Assembly (NCBI GenBank): GCA_016713025.1
Contig: JADJPZ010000003.1
Location: forward strand, 558,001 to 622,000
Length of the DNA: 64,000 bases
Direction: 5' to 3'
From: Saprospiraceae bacterium
Lineage (GTDB): Bacteria > Bacteroidota > Bacteroidia > Chitinophagales > Saprospiraceae
Positions within the stretch are counted from its first letter, which is position 1, and every line of letters begins with the position of its first letter. A model generated the notes under the pieces. The model made no database searches. It had not been told where the DNA came from and worked only from the letters and a program-made list of their open reading frames with translations. Positions 56,581-64,000 of the stretch are shown in pieces. A program made the position numbers and the translations under genes.

Positions 56581-58746
56581 ATGGGACAAAATTTAATTTA
56601 TTTAATTCCTGTCTTGGGTATTTTGTCATTACTTTTTACCTACTGGAAAAGCAGCTGGGTGGCAAAACAAGATGTAGGAACAGAAAAGATGGCAAGGATT
56701 GCCAAAAGTATTGCTGAAGGTGCAATGGCCTTTTTGAAGGCAGAATACAAGGTTTTGGCTATATTTGTTGCCGTAGTTGGTATCTTAATGGCAATCAGTG
56801 GCACAACAGAAGGATCTTCTCCTATAGTAGGTCTCTCATTTATAATTGGTGCTTTTTGTTCTGCTCTGGCAGGATTCATAGGCATGAAAGTAGCTACCAA
56901 AGCCAACGTCAGAACCACTAATGCTGCCCGCACAAGTCTGGGTAAGGCACTCGAAGTAGCTTTTGCCGGAGGATCTGTGATGGGAATGGGAGTAGTGGGT
57001 TTAGGCTTATTGGGACTCGGTACATTATTTATAGTATATACCAATATGGGTTGGGATATCAACAAGGTAATTACTGTACTTACCGGATTTTCATTTGGTG
57101 CTTCATCCATTGCATTGTTCGCACGTGTAGGAGGCGGTATCTATACCAAAGCTGCTGACGTAGGAGCAGACCTCGTAGGAAAGGTGGAGGCTGGTATACC
57201 GGAAGATCATCCGCTCAATCCTGCCACTATAGCAGATAATGTAGGAGACAATGTAGGCGATGTCGCAGGTATGGGAGCTGACCTTTTTGAGTCATATGTA
57301 GGAGCCATAGTCGGTACAATGGTACTTGGGGCTGTTTTTGTCGGTATTACAGGTTTTGAAAGCACCAATGATTTCGGTGGACTAAATGCTATTTTGCTTC
57401 CATTGGTACTTTCAGGGGTAGGTATTTTGACATCGATTCTGGGTACATTTTTTGTAAAGGTTGTAGAAGGTGGAGATCCGCAAAAAGCACTCAACAGAGG
57501 TGAATTTATATCAGCAGGATTGATGTTGGCAGCCACATTTTTTATAGTAAAATGGATGCTTCCTGAATCATGGTCAGATGCTGCAGGAGTTACATTTACT
57601 TCAATGGGAGTATTTTGGGCAGTCATTATAGGTCTTGTGGCCGGTCTTGCCATAGGAATCATCACAGAATTTTATACAGGAACAGGTACAAAACCCGTAA
57701 AATCCATCGTCAACCAGTCTATTACAGGGGCAGCAACCAACATCATAGCAGGTCTGGGAGTTGGTATGATGTCTACAGCATTACCTATCTTGGTATTGGC
57801 TGCCGGTATTATAGGTGCGCATTATTTTGCAGGCTTGTACGGTATCGCCATTGCTGCAGTAGGTATGCTCTCCAACCTTGGTATTCAGCTTGCTGTAGAT
57901 GCTTATGGTCCTATCTCTGACAATGCCGGAGGTATAGCAGAAATGGCTGATTTGCCTAAAGATGTACGACAAAAAACAGATAAGCTCGACGCTGTAGGAA
58001 ATACTACTGCAGCTATCGGCAAGGGTTTTGCGATAGGCTCTGCTGCCTTGACGGCACTAGCACTTTTTGCGGCTTACATGACCACTACCGGATTGACATC
58101 TATAGACGTTGCAAATCCTGTCGTTATGGCAGGACTACTGATAGGATCTATGCTGCCATTTTTGTTTTCAGCTATGGCGATGAATGCGGTAGGTCGTGCA
58201 GCTATGGACATGATACAGGAAGTGAGAAGACAATTTGCTGATATTCCTGAGTTGAAAGCAGCACTTGCAGTCATGAAAAAGAATGACGGCTCAGAATATA
58301 AGACCTGGTCTGATAGCGACAAATCCACATTTGATGCCGCTGATGGCAAAGCAGAATATGGCAAGTGTGTGGAAATATCCACAAATGCTTCGATCAGAGA
58401 GATGGTGTTGCCAGGATTACTTGCTGTAATTTCGCCTGTGATCATCGGATTTGCAGGAGGTGCAGAAATGCTCGGTGGATTATTGGCTGGTGTTACTTCT
58501 TGCGGCGTGCTGATGGCTATCTTCCAGTCAAATGCAGGAGGCGCATGGGACAATGCTAAAAAAATGTTTGAAGAGGGAGTAGAAATTCAGGGTAAAATGT
58601 ATTACAAAGGGTCAGATCCGCATAAAGCCACTGTAGTGGGAGATACGGTAGGGGATCCGTTTAAGGACACATCAGGACCATCACTCAATATCCTTCTTAA
58701 GTTGATTTCTGTAGTAGCTTTGGTATTGGCACCACTGCTTTCTTAA
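56581..58746 (+). CDS. hppA: membrane-bound ion-translocating pyrophosphatase
   Basis: A 721-residue protein with about 16 helices. The pyrophosphate site has [20 protein letters not shown] and [29 protein letters not shown], and [19 protein letters not shown] near the end. [10 protein letters not shown] (Ala in place of Lys after GNTT) marks the K+-dependent group. It pumps protons, sodium or both across the inner membrane using pyrophosphate; which ion cannot be settled by eye. Monocistronic, ended by a terminator at 58871. Confidence 0.96.
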   Translation: MGQNLIYLIPVLGILSLLFTYWKSSWVAKQDVGTEKMARIAKSIAEGAMAFLKAEYKVLAIFVAVVGILMAISGTTEGSSPIVGLSFIIGAFCSALAGFIGMKVATKANVRTTNAARTSLGKALEVAFAGGSVMGMGVVGLGLLGLGTLFIVYTNMGWDINKVITVLTGFSFGASSIALFARVGGGIYTKAADVGADLVGKVEAGIPEDHPLNPATIADNVGDNVGDVAGMGADLFESYVGAIVGTMVLGAVFVGITGFESTNDFGGLNAILLPLVLSGVGILTSILGTFFVKVVEGGDPQKALNRGEFISAGLMLAATFFIVKWMLPESWSDAAGVTFTSMGVFWAVIIGLVAGLAIGIITEFYTGTGTKPVKSIVNQSITGAATNIIAGLGVGMMSTALPILVLAAGIIGAHYFAGLYGIAIAAVGMLSNLGIQLAVDAYGPISDNAGGIAEMADLPKDVRQKTDKLDAVGNTTAAIGKGFAIGSAALTALALFAAYMTTTGLTSIDVANPVVMAGLLIGSMLPFLFSAMAMNAVGRAAMDMIQEVRRQFADIPELKAALAVMKKNDGSEYKTWSDSDKSTFDAADGKAEYGKCVEISTNASIREMVLPGLLAVISPVIIGFAGGAEMLGGLLAGVTSCGVLMAIFQSNAGGAWDNAKKMFEEGVEIQGKMYYKGSDPHKATVVGDTVGDPFKDTSGPSLNILLKLISVVALVLAPLLS

Positions 58747-58755
58747 GATAAAACA

Positions 58756-58855
58756 TTTTTTATACCAAACAGAAAATTGATTGATAAAATTTATAATCAT
58801 AATTATTTAATTTGCAATACATTATGATTTAAATTTTTCGCAGAATATTTTCTGT
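58756..58855 (+). repeat. 100-bp dispersed repeat, copy B
   Basis: Opposite-orientation partner of 51860-51959, beginning ten bases after the hppA stop and ending in attttctgt. The conserved blocks include cataattatttaattt and caatacattatgatttaaat. The best-kept blocks lie throughout, not only at the ends. Confidence 0.85.
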
Positions 58856-58870
58856 TCACTTTAAAATATC

Positions 58871-58910
58871 AAAAGCCTTCTGTAGTTCAATTATGGAAGG
58901 CTTTTTCTTT
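58871..58910 (+). terminator. Rho-independent terminator of hppA
   Basis: aaaagccttc (58871-58880) pairs with gaaggctttt (58896-58905), loop 15 bases, followed by a long T-rich tract into which the next element has inserted. Confidence 0.85.
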
Positions 58911-58917
58911 TTTTTGA

Positions 58918-59055
58918 GTGTGTATAACAAATTGCACTTTTTCAGTGTTCTTTTTAATAAATGGTAGAAACGTGGTTGAATTGGGCGGGTCGTCCCTTCA
59001 GGGATTGAGGGTAGCGATTAAGGAAATTTTAATTCGTGCAGTTTGTTATACACAC
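58918..59055. mobile_element. 138-bp MITE with ISKra4-type ends
   Basis: The left end gtgtgtataacaaattgcac (58918-58937) is identical to the IS at 32712; the right end (59036-59055) has one change. The flanks tttttttga and tttttttaa fit a 9-bp target duplication with one difference, the same length as for the full IS. Inside is the palindromic core (cgtcccttcagggattgagg, 58990 onward). It can be mobilised by the resident transposase if that is active. Confidence 0.9.
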
Positions 59056-59137
59056 TTTTTTTAAGTATTTCACAGCATTTCAAACTTTTTGATGTATTTT
59101 TGTTTAAAAATATAACTATCACCATTTTCATTCTGAT

Positions 59138-59950
59138 ATGCATGTAATATTTAGAATATCATTTTCAGTACTCTTCGCGATGTTTTGTCTTTTAGATGCA
59201 TCGACTCAAAAGTCGTTTCAACCTAAACAAGTGGAATTCGAATGGAAAGGAATCGTATACAGAAATGAAACTACGCTAAAAGGGACACTACACACAAATG
59301 GATATAGTATAGCTTACAATAAAGGCAAAATAAAATCTTACTATAAAACCAACTATTATCACATTGAACTCGGGCATATTTCTGATCCCAGAGAACAAAA
59401 GCAAAATAAAAATATACCTTATCAGTTCAGTAAAATCAGCAGATCATTTAAGTTTGGCAAACAAAACAGTCTTTATGTAATTCGAGCCGGCAAAGGGACA
59501 AAAACCCTTCTCACAGACAAAACAAAAAGAAAAGGGGTAGCAATCGGTTATAATTATGAAGCAGGACCAGCAATCGCCATTCTGAAGCCATATTATCTGG
59601 AGTTGATTTATGGAGTAGAGCGGAATGGGAAATTCCTCAATGAACTTAAAGAAGAAAAATTGAACGACTCCAATGCGGACAAGTTTCTTGATTATAACTT
59701 TATTTTTGGAGGTGGATCGCCTGGCAGTGGTTGGAAAAATATAAGTGTAGCACCCGGAATTCAAGGGAAACTCGGTCTGTTTTTTTCACTCGGTGCTTTT
59801 GAACAATATGCAAAATCAATTGAAGTAGGCATCATGGGAGACATCTATACCCGGAAAATTCCAATTATGGTTGAAACAGAAGCCATAAGCTCCAAGCCCT
59901 ACTTTATAAACTTTTATGCAACTATAGAGTTTGGTAAGAGAACAAATTAA
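59138..59950 (+). CDS. conserved-looking exported protein, possible outer-membrane barrel
   Basis: A 270-residue protein; signal peptide MHVIFRISFSVLFAMFCLLD...ASTQ. The text has alternating beta-strands (KISRSFKFGKQNSLYVIRAG, LKPYYLELIYG, GKLGLFFSLGAFEQYA, YFINFYATIEFGKRTN) and a cluster of glycines (FIFGGGSPGSGW). The pattern suits a small barrel. No named family is recognised. It precedes lipA by 43 bases. Confidence 0.5.
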   Translation: MHVIFRISFSVLFAMFCLLDASTQKSFQPKQVEFEWKGIVYRNETTLKGTLHTNGYSIAYNKGKIKSYYKTNYYHIELGHISDPREQKQNKNIPYQFSKISRSFKFGKQNSLYVIRAGKGTKTLLTDKTKRKGVAIGYNYEAGPAIAILKPYYLELIYGVERNGKFLNELKEEKLNDSNADKFLDYNFIFGGGSPGSGWKNISVAPGIQGKLGLFFSLGAFEQYAKSIEVGIMGDIYTRKIPIMVETEAISSKPYFINFYATIEFGKRTN

Positions 59951-59992
59951 TTTTTGATTAAAAGTTTAAATCCTCTAAAATAGCCTTCTATT

Positions 59993-60877
59993 GTGATAGA
60001 ATTACCTATAATTTCTGAATTGCCTTCAATTGCTCAAAAGAAGTCAAAAAAACCCGATTGGTTACGGGTTAAATTACCTATAGGCGAAGATTATCGCAAA
60101 GTCAGGACTCTGGTCGATCAATATAAACTTCACACCATATGTCAGAGTGGCAATTGCCCCAATATGGGAGAATGCTGGGGAGCGGGCACCGCTACATTTA
60201 TGATTTTAGGCAATGTATGTACACGCAGTTGCTCGTTTTGTGCTGTTAAAACAGGTCGTCCCCCTGAATATGATGAGGACGAGCCACGCAGAGTTGCAGA
60301 AGCTATCTTTCTTATGGGTGTAAAACACGCCGTCATTACCTCAGTCAATAGAGACGAGCTCAAAGACAGAGGTGCTGAAATCTGGCACCAGACGGTCGTG
60401 AAGGTAAAAGAAATATCGCCCGAAACCACTATAGAAACCTTGATTCCCGATGTCAAAGCAAGCTGGGATGCCCTGGAAAGGATGATCAGTGCCGGACAGG
60501 AAGTAGTATCTCACAATATGGAAACCGTACAGGAACTATACCGGAATGTTCGCCCGCAGGCAAGATATGAGCGCTCACTGGAACAGATCAGCCGCACGAA
60601 AGCATACGGCAAAAGGACAAAATCTGGCATTATGGTGGGATTGGGAGAAACCAGAGATCAGGTATACAAAATTATGGATGATCTGGTAGCCCATGGCTGT
60701 GATGTTTTCACTATAGGACAATACCTTCAACCAACAAAGATGCACATCGAGGTAGCGGAGTTTATACATCCTGATATATTTGCCATGTACAAGGAAGAAG
60801 GACTGAGCCGTGGATTTATGTATGTAGAAAGCAGTCCATTAGTGAGGAGTAGTTATCATGCTGAAAGACATTTGTAA
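59993..60877 (+). CDS. lipA: lipoyl synthase
   Basis: A 294-residue radical SAM enzyme that inserts two sulfurs into octanoyl groups on lipoyl domains. It has both iron-sulfur motifs: [13 protein letters not shown] (auxiliary cluster, C-x4-C-x5-C) and [10 protein letters not shown] (radical SAM CxxxCxxC), and the conserved end [13 protein letters not shown]. The start is GTG at 59993; the residues that follow ([24 protein letters not shown]) fit family N-termini. Confidence 0.97.
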   Translation: MIELPIISELPSIAQKKSKKPDWLRVKLPIGEDYRKVRTLVDQYKLHTICQSGNCPNMGECWGAGTATFMILGNVCTRSCSFCAVKTGRPPEYDEDEPRRVAEAIFLMGVKHAVITSVNRDELKDRGAEIWHQTVVKVKEISPETTIETLIPDVKASWDALERMISAGQEVVSHNMETVQELYRNVRPQARYERSLEQISRTKAYGKRTKSGIMVGLGETRDQVYKIMDDLVAHGCDVFTIGQYLQPTKMHIEVAEFIHPDIFAMYKEEGLSRGFMYVESSPLVRSSYHAERHL

Positions 60878-60907
60878 AAGTTTTTCATGAAAAAATCATA
60901 CAATTAA

Positions 60908-60938
60908 TTGCGAAGTTAAACGAAGAATTGTACATTTG
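60908..60938 (+). promoter_or_regulatory. promoter of tRNA-Asn
   Basis: TTG (60908-60910), 20 bases, TACATTTG (60931-60938), then the tRNA 50 bases downstream: full match to the phylum consensus. Confidence 0.7.
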
Positions 60939-60988
60939 CACCGCATTTGAAAAAAATATAAAGATATTACCAGAACTCAATCTCAAAT

Positions 60989-61062
60989 GCCTCCTTAGCT
61001 CAGTCGGTTAGAGCGACGGACTGTTAATCCGCAGGTCCCAGGTTCAAGTCCTGGAGGGGGCG
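60989..61062 (+). tRNA. tRNA-Asn (anticodon GTT)
   Basis: The acceptor GCCTCCT pairs with AGGGGGC; D-arm TAGCTCAGTCGGTTAGAGC; the anticodon loop CTGTTAA carries GTT at 61023-61025; T-arm CCAGGTTCAAGTCCTGG. CCA is not encoded. The 74-base length and all four arms are normal. Confidence 0.96.
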
Positions 61063-61063
61063 C

Positions 61064-61100
61064 AAAGCCTGATCGATATTTTTCGGTCAGGCTTTCTTGT
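61064..61100 (+). terminator. terminator of tRNA-Asn
   Basis: aaagcctga (61064-61072) pairs with tcaggcttt (61087-61095), followed by cttgtttt. It starts two bases after the tRNA. Confidence 0.8.
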
Positions 61101-61209
61101 TTTATAGCTGGTTATTTTATTGTTTCTTACTTTAGAGCGTGAGAAGGAAACACGTCAGGGGAAGACCCATTGTTGGGAATAATTAGGGTCTGCTGAATAT
61201 GTCTTAAGA

Positions 61210-61671
61210 TCATCCGATTGCCTGAACCATCTGGGACCGCCCAGCGTAAAACGATAATAAAAATTGATTTGTCTGCAAGTTACAATTTTGCTTCAAAGCA
61301 CTTAGTATGTTTTGTATCAGGCAATACAGTGCTACCCCAGCCAACTTGACCAGGTTGAGCACCAGTATGATGGTGGAAATCCATGATTCACTCGTTGAAG
61401 TCAGCATGGCTCTTATCTTGTCAAAACCATAACCCCGCTTTGCCTGACCAAACTTGCCCTCTATGGGATTTCTTTCTCCGGGTCTTACTTGATTTGACAA
61501 TGCCTTCGGTCTTCCTAATGGTTTTGCTCGTAACTCTATGCCCTGCTCTTTTAGAAAGTTTCGGAATTGATGTCCGAAACTTATATGAAAACGGTGGAAT
61601 GGTGCATTGTGTGACTCAGCAACAACCACAATAAAGAAGTAGTGTGCTAAAAAAGCAGAATCATATACCAA
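61210..61671 (-). pseudogene. truncated IS5-type transposase (C-terminal part)
   Basis: The minus-strand reading NFLKEQGIELRAKPLGRPKA, then RPGERNPIEGKFGQAKRGYGFDKI and TSESWISTIILVLNLVKLAG matches the C-terminal half of IS5/IS1182-like DDE transposases: the LGRPK motif and the glutamate in NPIEGKFGQAKRG. From about residue 33 backward (beyond 61575) the text is no longer transposase-like, so the N-terminal half, with its catalytic aspartates, is missing. Element ends were not found. Confidence 0.8.
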
Positions 61672-61793
61672 CTTTCTCCAGTCAACAGGAAGATGTGAAG
61701 AATATCATGAAATGAATAATAGCCTTGGCAAATAAAAAATCTTAAACCTGATAACTATGCATAGAACCAAAATACAAATTTATGGTTAACTAT

Positions 61794-61946
61794 GAATGCA
61801 TTTCATTTTTTCGTCCTTTGCTCGACTTCTTATCAAGTTTCGTTTGTACATCGTATCTACGATGCAATGTACTCAGGCATCATGTCTGAATTGCGAAATA
61901 AAAAAATGATGATGATTACTGTGAAGCAAAAAAATGAAATACACCC
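61794..61946. mobile_element. 153-bp MITE-like element
   Basis: gaatgcatttcatttttt (61794-61811) faces the inverted copy ending at 61946 with three differences. It is flanked by the exact 8-bp direct repeat TTAACTAT (61786-61793, 61947-61954). The interior has a small hairpin (gtacatcgta / tacgatg-ca-atgtac) and no ORF. The outermost gggtgtat of its right end is shared with the element at 3776. Confidence 0.8.
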
Positions 61947-62018
61947 TTAACTATTAACCGTTTACTATTTTAAGGGAAAGTCGTACATTGTGCCTTCATA
62001 ACAGCACGACCCAAATTT

Positions 62019-62993
62019 ATGGCATCAGAGCTTGATAAAATAAAAGAACCAGTCAAAGCAGAGCTTGAAGATTTTGAAAAATACTTTAAAGACTCCATGA
62101 AAAGCTCAGTGCCACTGCTGGACAAAATCACTTACTATATCGTCCAGAAAAAAGGGAAACAGGTCAGGCCGATTCTCGTTTTTCTGTCAGCAAGGATGTT
62201 TGGTAGAACGTCCGAATCAACAAGCGTAGCTGCTGCCTTGATAGAGCTATTGCACACTGCAACATTGGTTCATGATGATGTAGTAGATGATTCTTATCAA
62301 AGAAGAGGTTATTTTTCAGTCAATGCATTATGGAAAAATAAGATTGCTGTTTTAGTGGGAGATTTTTTGCTGTCGCAGGGTATGAATATAGCCCTGGAAT
62401 CCGGCAATTATCAACACCTTCATACAGTATCCAAAGCCATAAAACAAATGGCTGAGGGCGAACTTCTCCAGATTGAAAAAGCCAGAAAACTGGACATCGA
62501 CGAAAAAGTGTACTATGAAATTATCCGACAGAAGACTGCTACCTTGATAGGTGCTGCTTGTTCTGCAGGTGCAGCATCTGCCACTGAAGATCAGGCAATA
62601 GTCAGAAAAATGTGGACTTTTGGGGAAAAACTGGGTATAGCCTTTCAGATAAAAGATGATCTGTTTGACTACGGTGATGAGTCAATAGGTAAACCCCGAG
62701 GCATAGACATCAAGGAAAAAAAAATGACATTGCCCCTGATATATGCCTTGAACAAAGCGGAAAAATCATTAAAAAATAAAATCATCCATCACATCAAAAC
62801 TGATAGTACCAATGAGTCCAAAATCAAGGAAGTGATTGACTTTGTAAAATCTATGGGCGGCCTGGAGTATGCTCAGGAAGCCATGATAAGATATCAGAAT
62901 GAAGCTTTGGAAATCATCCAATCATTTCCTCAAAGTGAAAGCAGAGATCGTATGGTTGATTTAGTGTACTTTTTTACTAACAGAAAATCATAA
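62019..62993 (+). CDS. polyprenyl (trans-isoprenyl) diphosphate synthase
   Basis: A 324-residue enzyme that extends farnesyl diphosphate to the long prenyl chain used for menaquinone or other quinones. It has GKQVRPILV, the first aspartate motif in HDDVVDDSYQRRG, KTATLIGAACSAGA, and the second aspartate motif in IKDDLFDYGDESIGKPRGIDIKE (in part). The length fits medium-to-long-chain synthases (IspB/HepT group); chain length is not readable by eye. It is followed after three bases by the epimerase-like gene. Confidence 0.92.
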   Translation: MASELDKIKEPVKAELEDFEKYFKDSMKSSVPLLDKITYYIVQKKGKQVRPILVFLSARMFGRTSESTSVAAALIELLHTATLVHDDVVDDSYQRRGYFSVNALWKNKIAVLVGDFLLSQGMNIALESGNYQHLHTVSKAIKQMAEGELLQIEKARKLDIDEKVYYEIIRQKTATLIGAACSAGAASATEDQAIVRKMWTFGEKLGIAFQIKDDLFDYGDESIGKPRGIDIKEKKMTLPLIYALNKAEKSLKNKIIHHIKTDSTNESKIKEVIDFVKSMGGLEYAQEAMIRYQNEALEIIQSFPQSESRDRMVDLVYFFTNRKS

Positions 62994-62996
62994 TCG

Positions 62997-63869
62997 ATGC
63001 ATCATACTATCCAAAATGACTTTTTGAAGGTGGAGATTGCAGAAGAAGGAGCTGAACTGCAAAGTATCATAGTCAAAAATACAGGTAAAGAACATCTGTG
63101 GCAAGGTGACACCACTTTCTGGCCAAGACGAGCACCGCTGCTATTTCCGATAGTAGGCAGATTGAAAAATGATACTATGACTTTCAAAGGAAATGAGTAC
63201 AATATGCATCAACATGGTTTTGCCAGAGACCTGCATTTCAGTGTTGAAAAAATGACAGATCAAAGTATCCTCTTAACAAGTGCAAGTAGTCCGGAAACAA
63301 GACAAAAATATCCCTTTGACTGGAAGTTGGATTGTAGTTATGAGCTCGATGGCAACATGCTGAAAGCTTCTGCATCAGTAACAAATACTTCTTCTTCAGA
63401 TTTGATGTATTTTAGCATTGGATTTCATCCGGGGTTTGTATTGCCTATGGATGGAGGATTGACTTTTGATGAATATCAGTTGTATTTCAATAAAGATCAC
63501 TCAGCCAAAAGGTGGAAAATCGAAGGAGCACTGATCGGTGACGAATTATCAAACAACACCATCAATGACTATCATATACAATTGTCATATGCTTTATTTG
63601 AGACGGACGCACTCGTTTTTAAAGGCTTAAAGAGTGATGAGATCATCATTAAAAACTCAAAATCGGATTCAAGACTACATTTTACCTTTCAAAATTTCCC
63701 TTTTTTGGGTATCTGGACGAAGCCCGAAGCACCTTACCTTTGTCTCGAGCCCTGGCACGGGATTGCAGACAGCATATGTCACAACGGGGATTTCACCGTC
63801 AAAGAAGGTATCCAGACACTTGATCCCAACAATACTTTTCAATGCGGGTATGGGGTGGGTTTCCATTAA
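62997..63869 (+). CDS. aldose 1-epimerase family protein (LacX/YeaD-like)
   Basis: A 290-residue beta-sandwich. The motifs FWPRRAPLLFPIVGRLKND, HQHGFARDLHF, FSIGFHPGFVLP and the closing APYLCLEPWHGIAD mark the LacX-like branch of the galactose mutarotase fold. They interconvert sugar anomers, possibly phosphorylated ones. Co-transcribed with the prenyl synthase by its 3-base spacing, though the pathways are unrelated. Confidence 0.88.
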   Translation: MHHTIQNDFLKVEIAEEGAELQSIIVKNTGKEHLWQGDTTFWPRRAPLLFPIVGRLKNDTMTFKGNEYNMHQHGFARDLHFSVEKMTDQSILLTSASSPETRQKYPFDWKLDCSYELDGNMLKASASVTNTSSSDLMYFSIGFHPGFVLPMDGGLTFDEYQLYFNKDHSAKRWKIEGALIGDELSNNTINDYHIQLSYALFETDALVFKGLKSDEIIIKNSKSDSRLHFTFQNFPFLGIWTKPEAPYLCLEPWHGIADSICHNGDFTVKEGIQTLDPNNTFQCGYGVGFH

Positions 63870-64000
63870 TTCAATGTGTTTCAATGAAGTTCAAAGAGTT
63901 CAATGAAGGAAGTAAACGATATGATGTATCAAAAACTTTATTGTTGATCTGAAGAACCGAAAATTCGCACAGTACTTGGTATTCTGAACTAAATTTTACC
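63870..64000. other. right-edge intergenic tail
   Basis: Right after the epimerase stop there are short degenerate direct repeats around ttcaatgaag/ttcaaagag (about 63871-63907), reminiscent of the stop-adjacent minisatellites elsewhere but only four units long. No gene is seen to the edge. Confidence 0.4.

Noticed and set aside
56640..58553. Long antisense ORFs over hppA
   Set aside because: They follow from the codon bias of the highly conserved membrane protein gene on the plus strand.
1..64000. CRISPR array, prophage or restriction/defence system
   Set aside because: The tandem repeats have no spacers, and no cas, phage structural or defence genes other than a single toxin-antitoxin pair were recognised.

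Overview
The window is AT-rich DNA from a member of the Bacteroidota. Four promoters have the phylum's unusual form (TTG or TTTG, exactly 20 bases, then TAnnTTTG). There are several LytS/LytTR signalling pairs, BlaI/BlaR1 regulators, DUF2141, DUF4056 and 2TM proteins, outer-membrane barrels with a terminal aromatic residue, and a membrane pyrophosphatase. A Saprospiraceae-like or Chitinophagales-like relative is my guess; nothing in the window fixes the family.

Housekeeping blocks lie at both ends. Left (1-11.4 kb): the start of recQ, kdsD, mnmG, a small RelE-type toxin-antitoxin pair, mutS2, an outer-membrane barrel and priA. Right (53-64 kb): an AlkD-like repair protein, a TfoX-N protein, a YhhN-like protein, an aminotransferase, the K+-dependent-type membrane pyrophosphatase, lipA, tRNA-Asn, a polyprenyl synthase and an aldose-1-epimerase-like protein.

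The middle is accessory. From 11.4 to 36.4 kb an IS256-type element is followed by a membrane-anchored AraC regulator, an Ntn-hydrolase, an 865-residue in-frame fusion of two retropepsin-like proteins, two LytS/LytTR pairs, three penicillin-binding-like serine hydrolases, several alpha/beta hydrolases and a BlaI/BlaR1 pair with a clear double operator. Several of these genes are broken: one by a precise ISKra4-type insertion with a 9-bp target duplication, one by a single stop codon. From 36.8 to 50.5 kb lie a histidine kinase-2TM-LytTR operon, secreted proteins, and an eight-gene operon that looks like a phosphorelay (TPR histidine kinase, three membrane proteins, receiver-LytS hybrid, LytTR regulator).

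The non-coding DNA is unusually structured: two minisatellites that start at or within a few bases of stop codons, at least four MITE-like elements with terminal inverted repeats and mostly visible target duplications (one shares its ends with the resident ISKra4 element), a 167-bp fold-back element whose first bases form the stop codon of the preceding gene, a 100-bp repeat present twice in opposite orientation, and a palindromic core motif shared by three loci. Some frameshifts fall in homopolymer runs, so base-calling errors cannot be excluded there.
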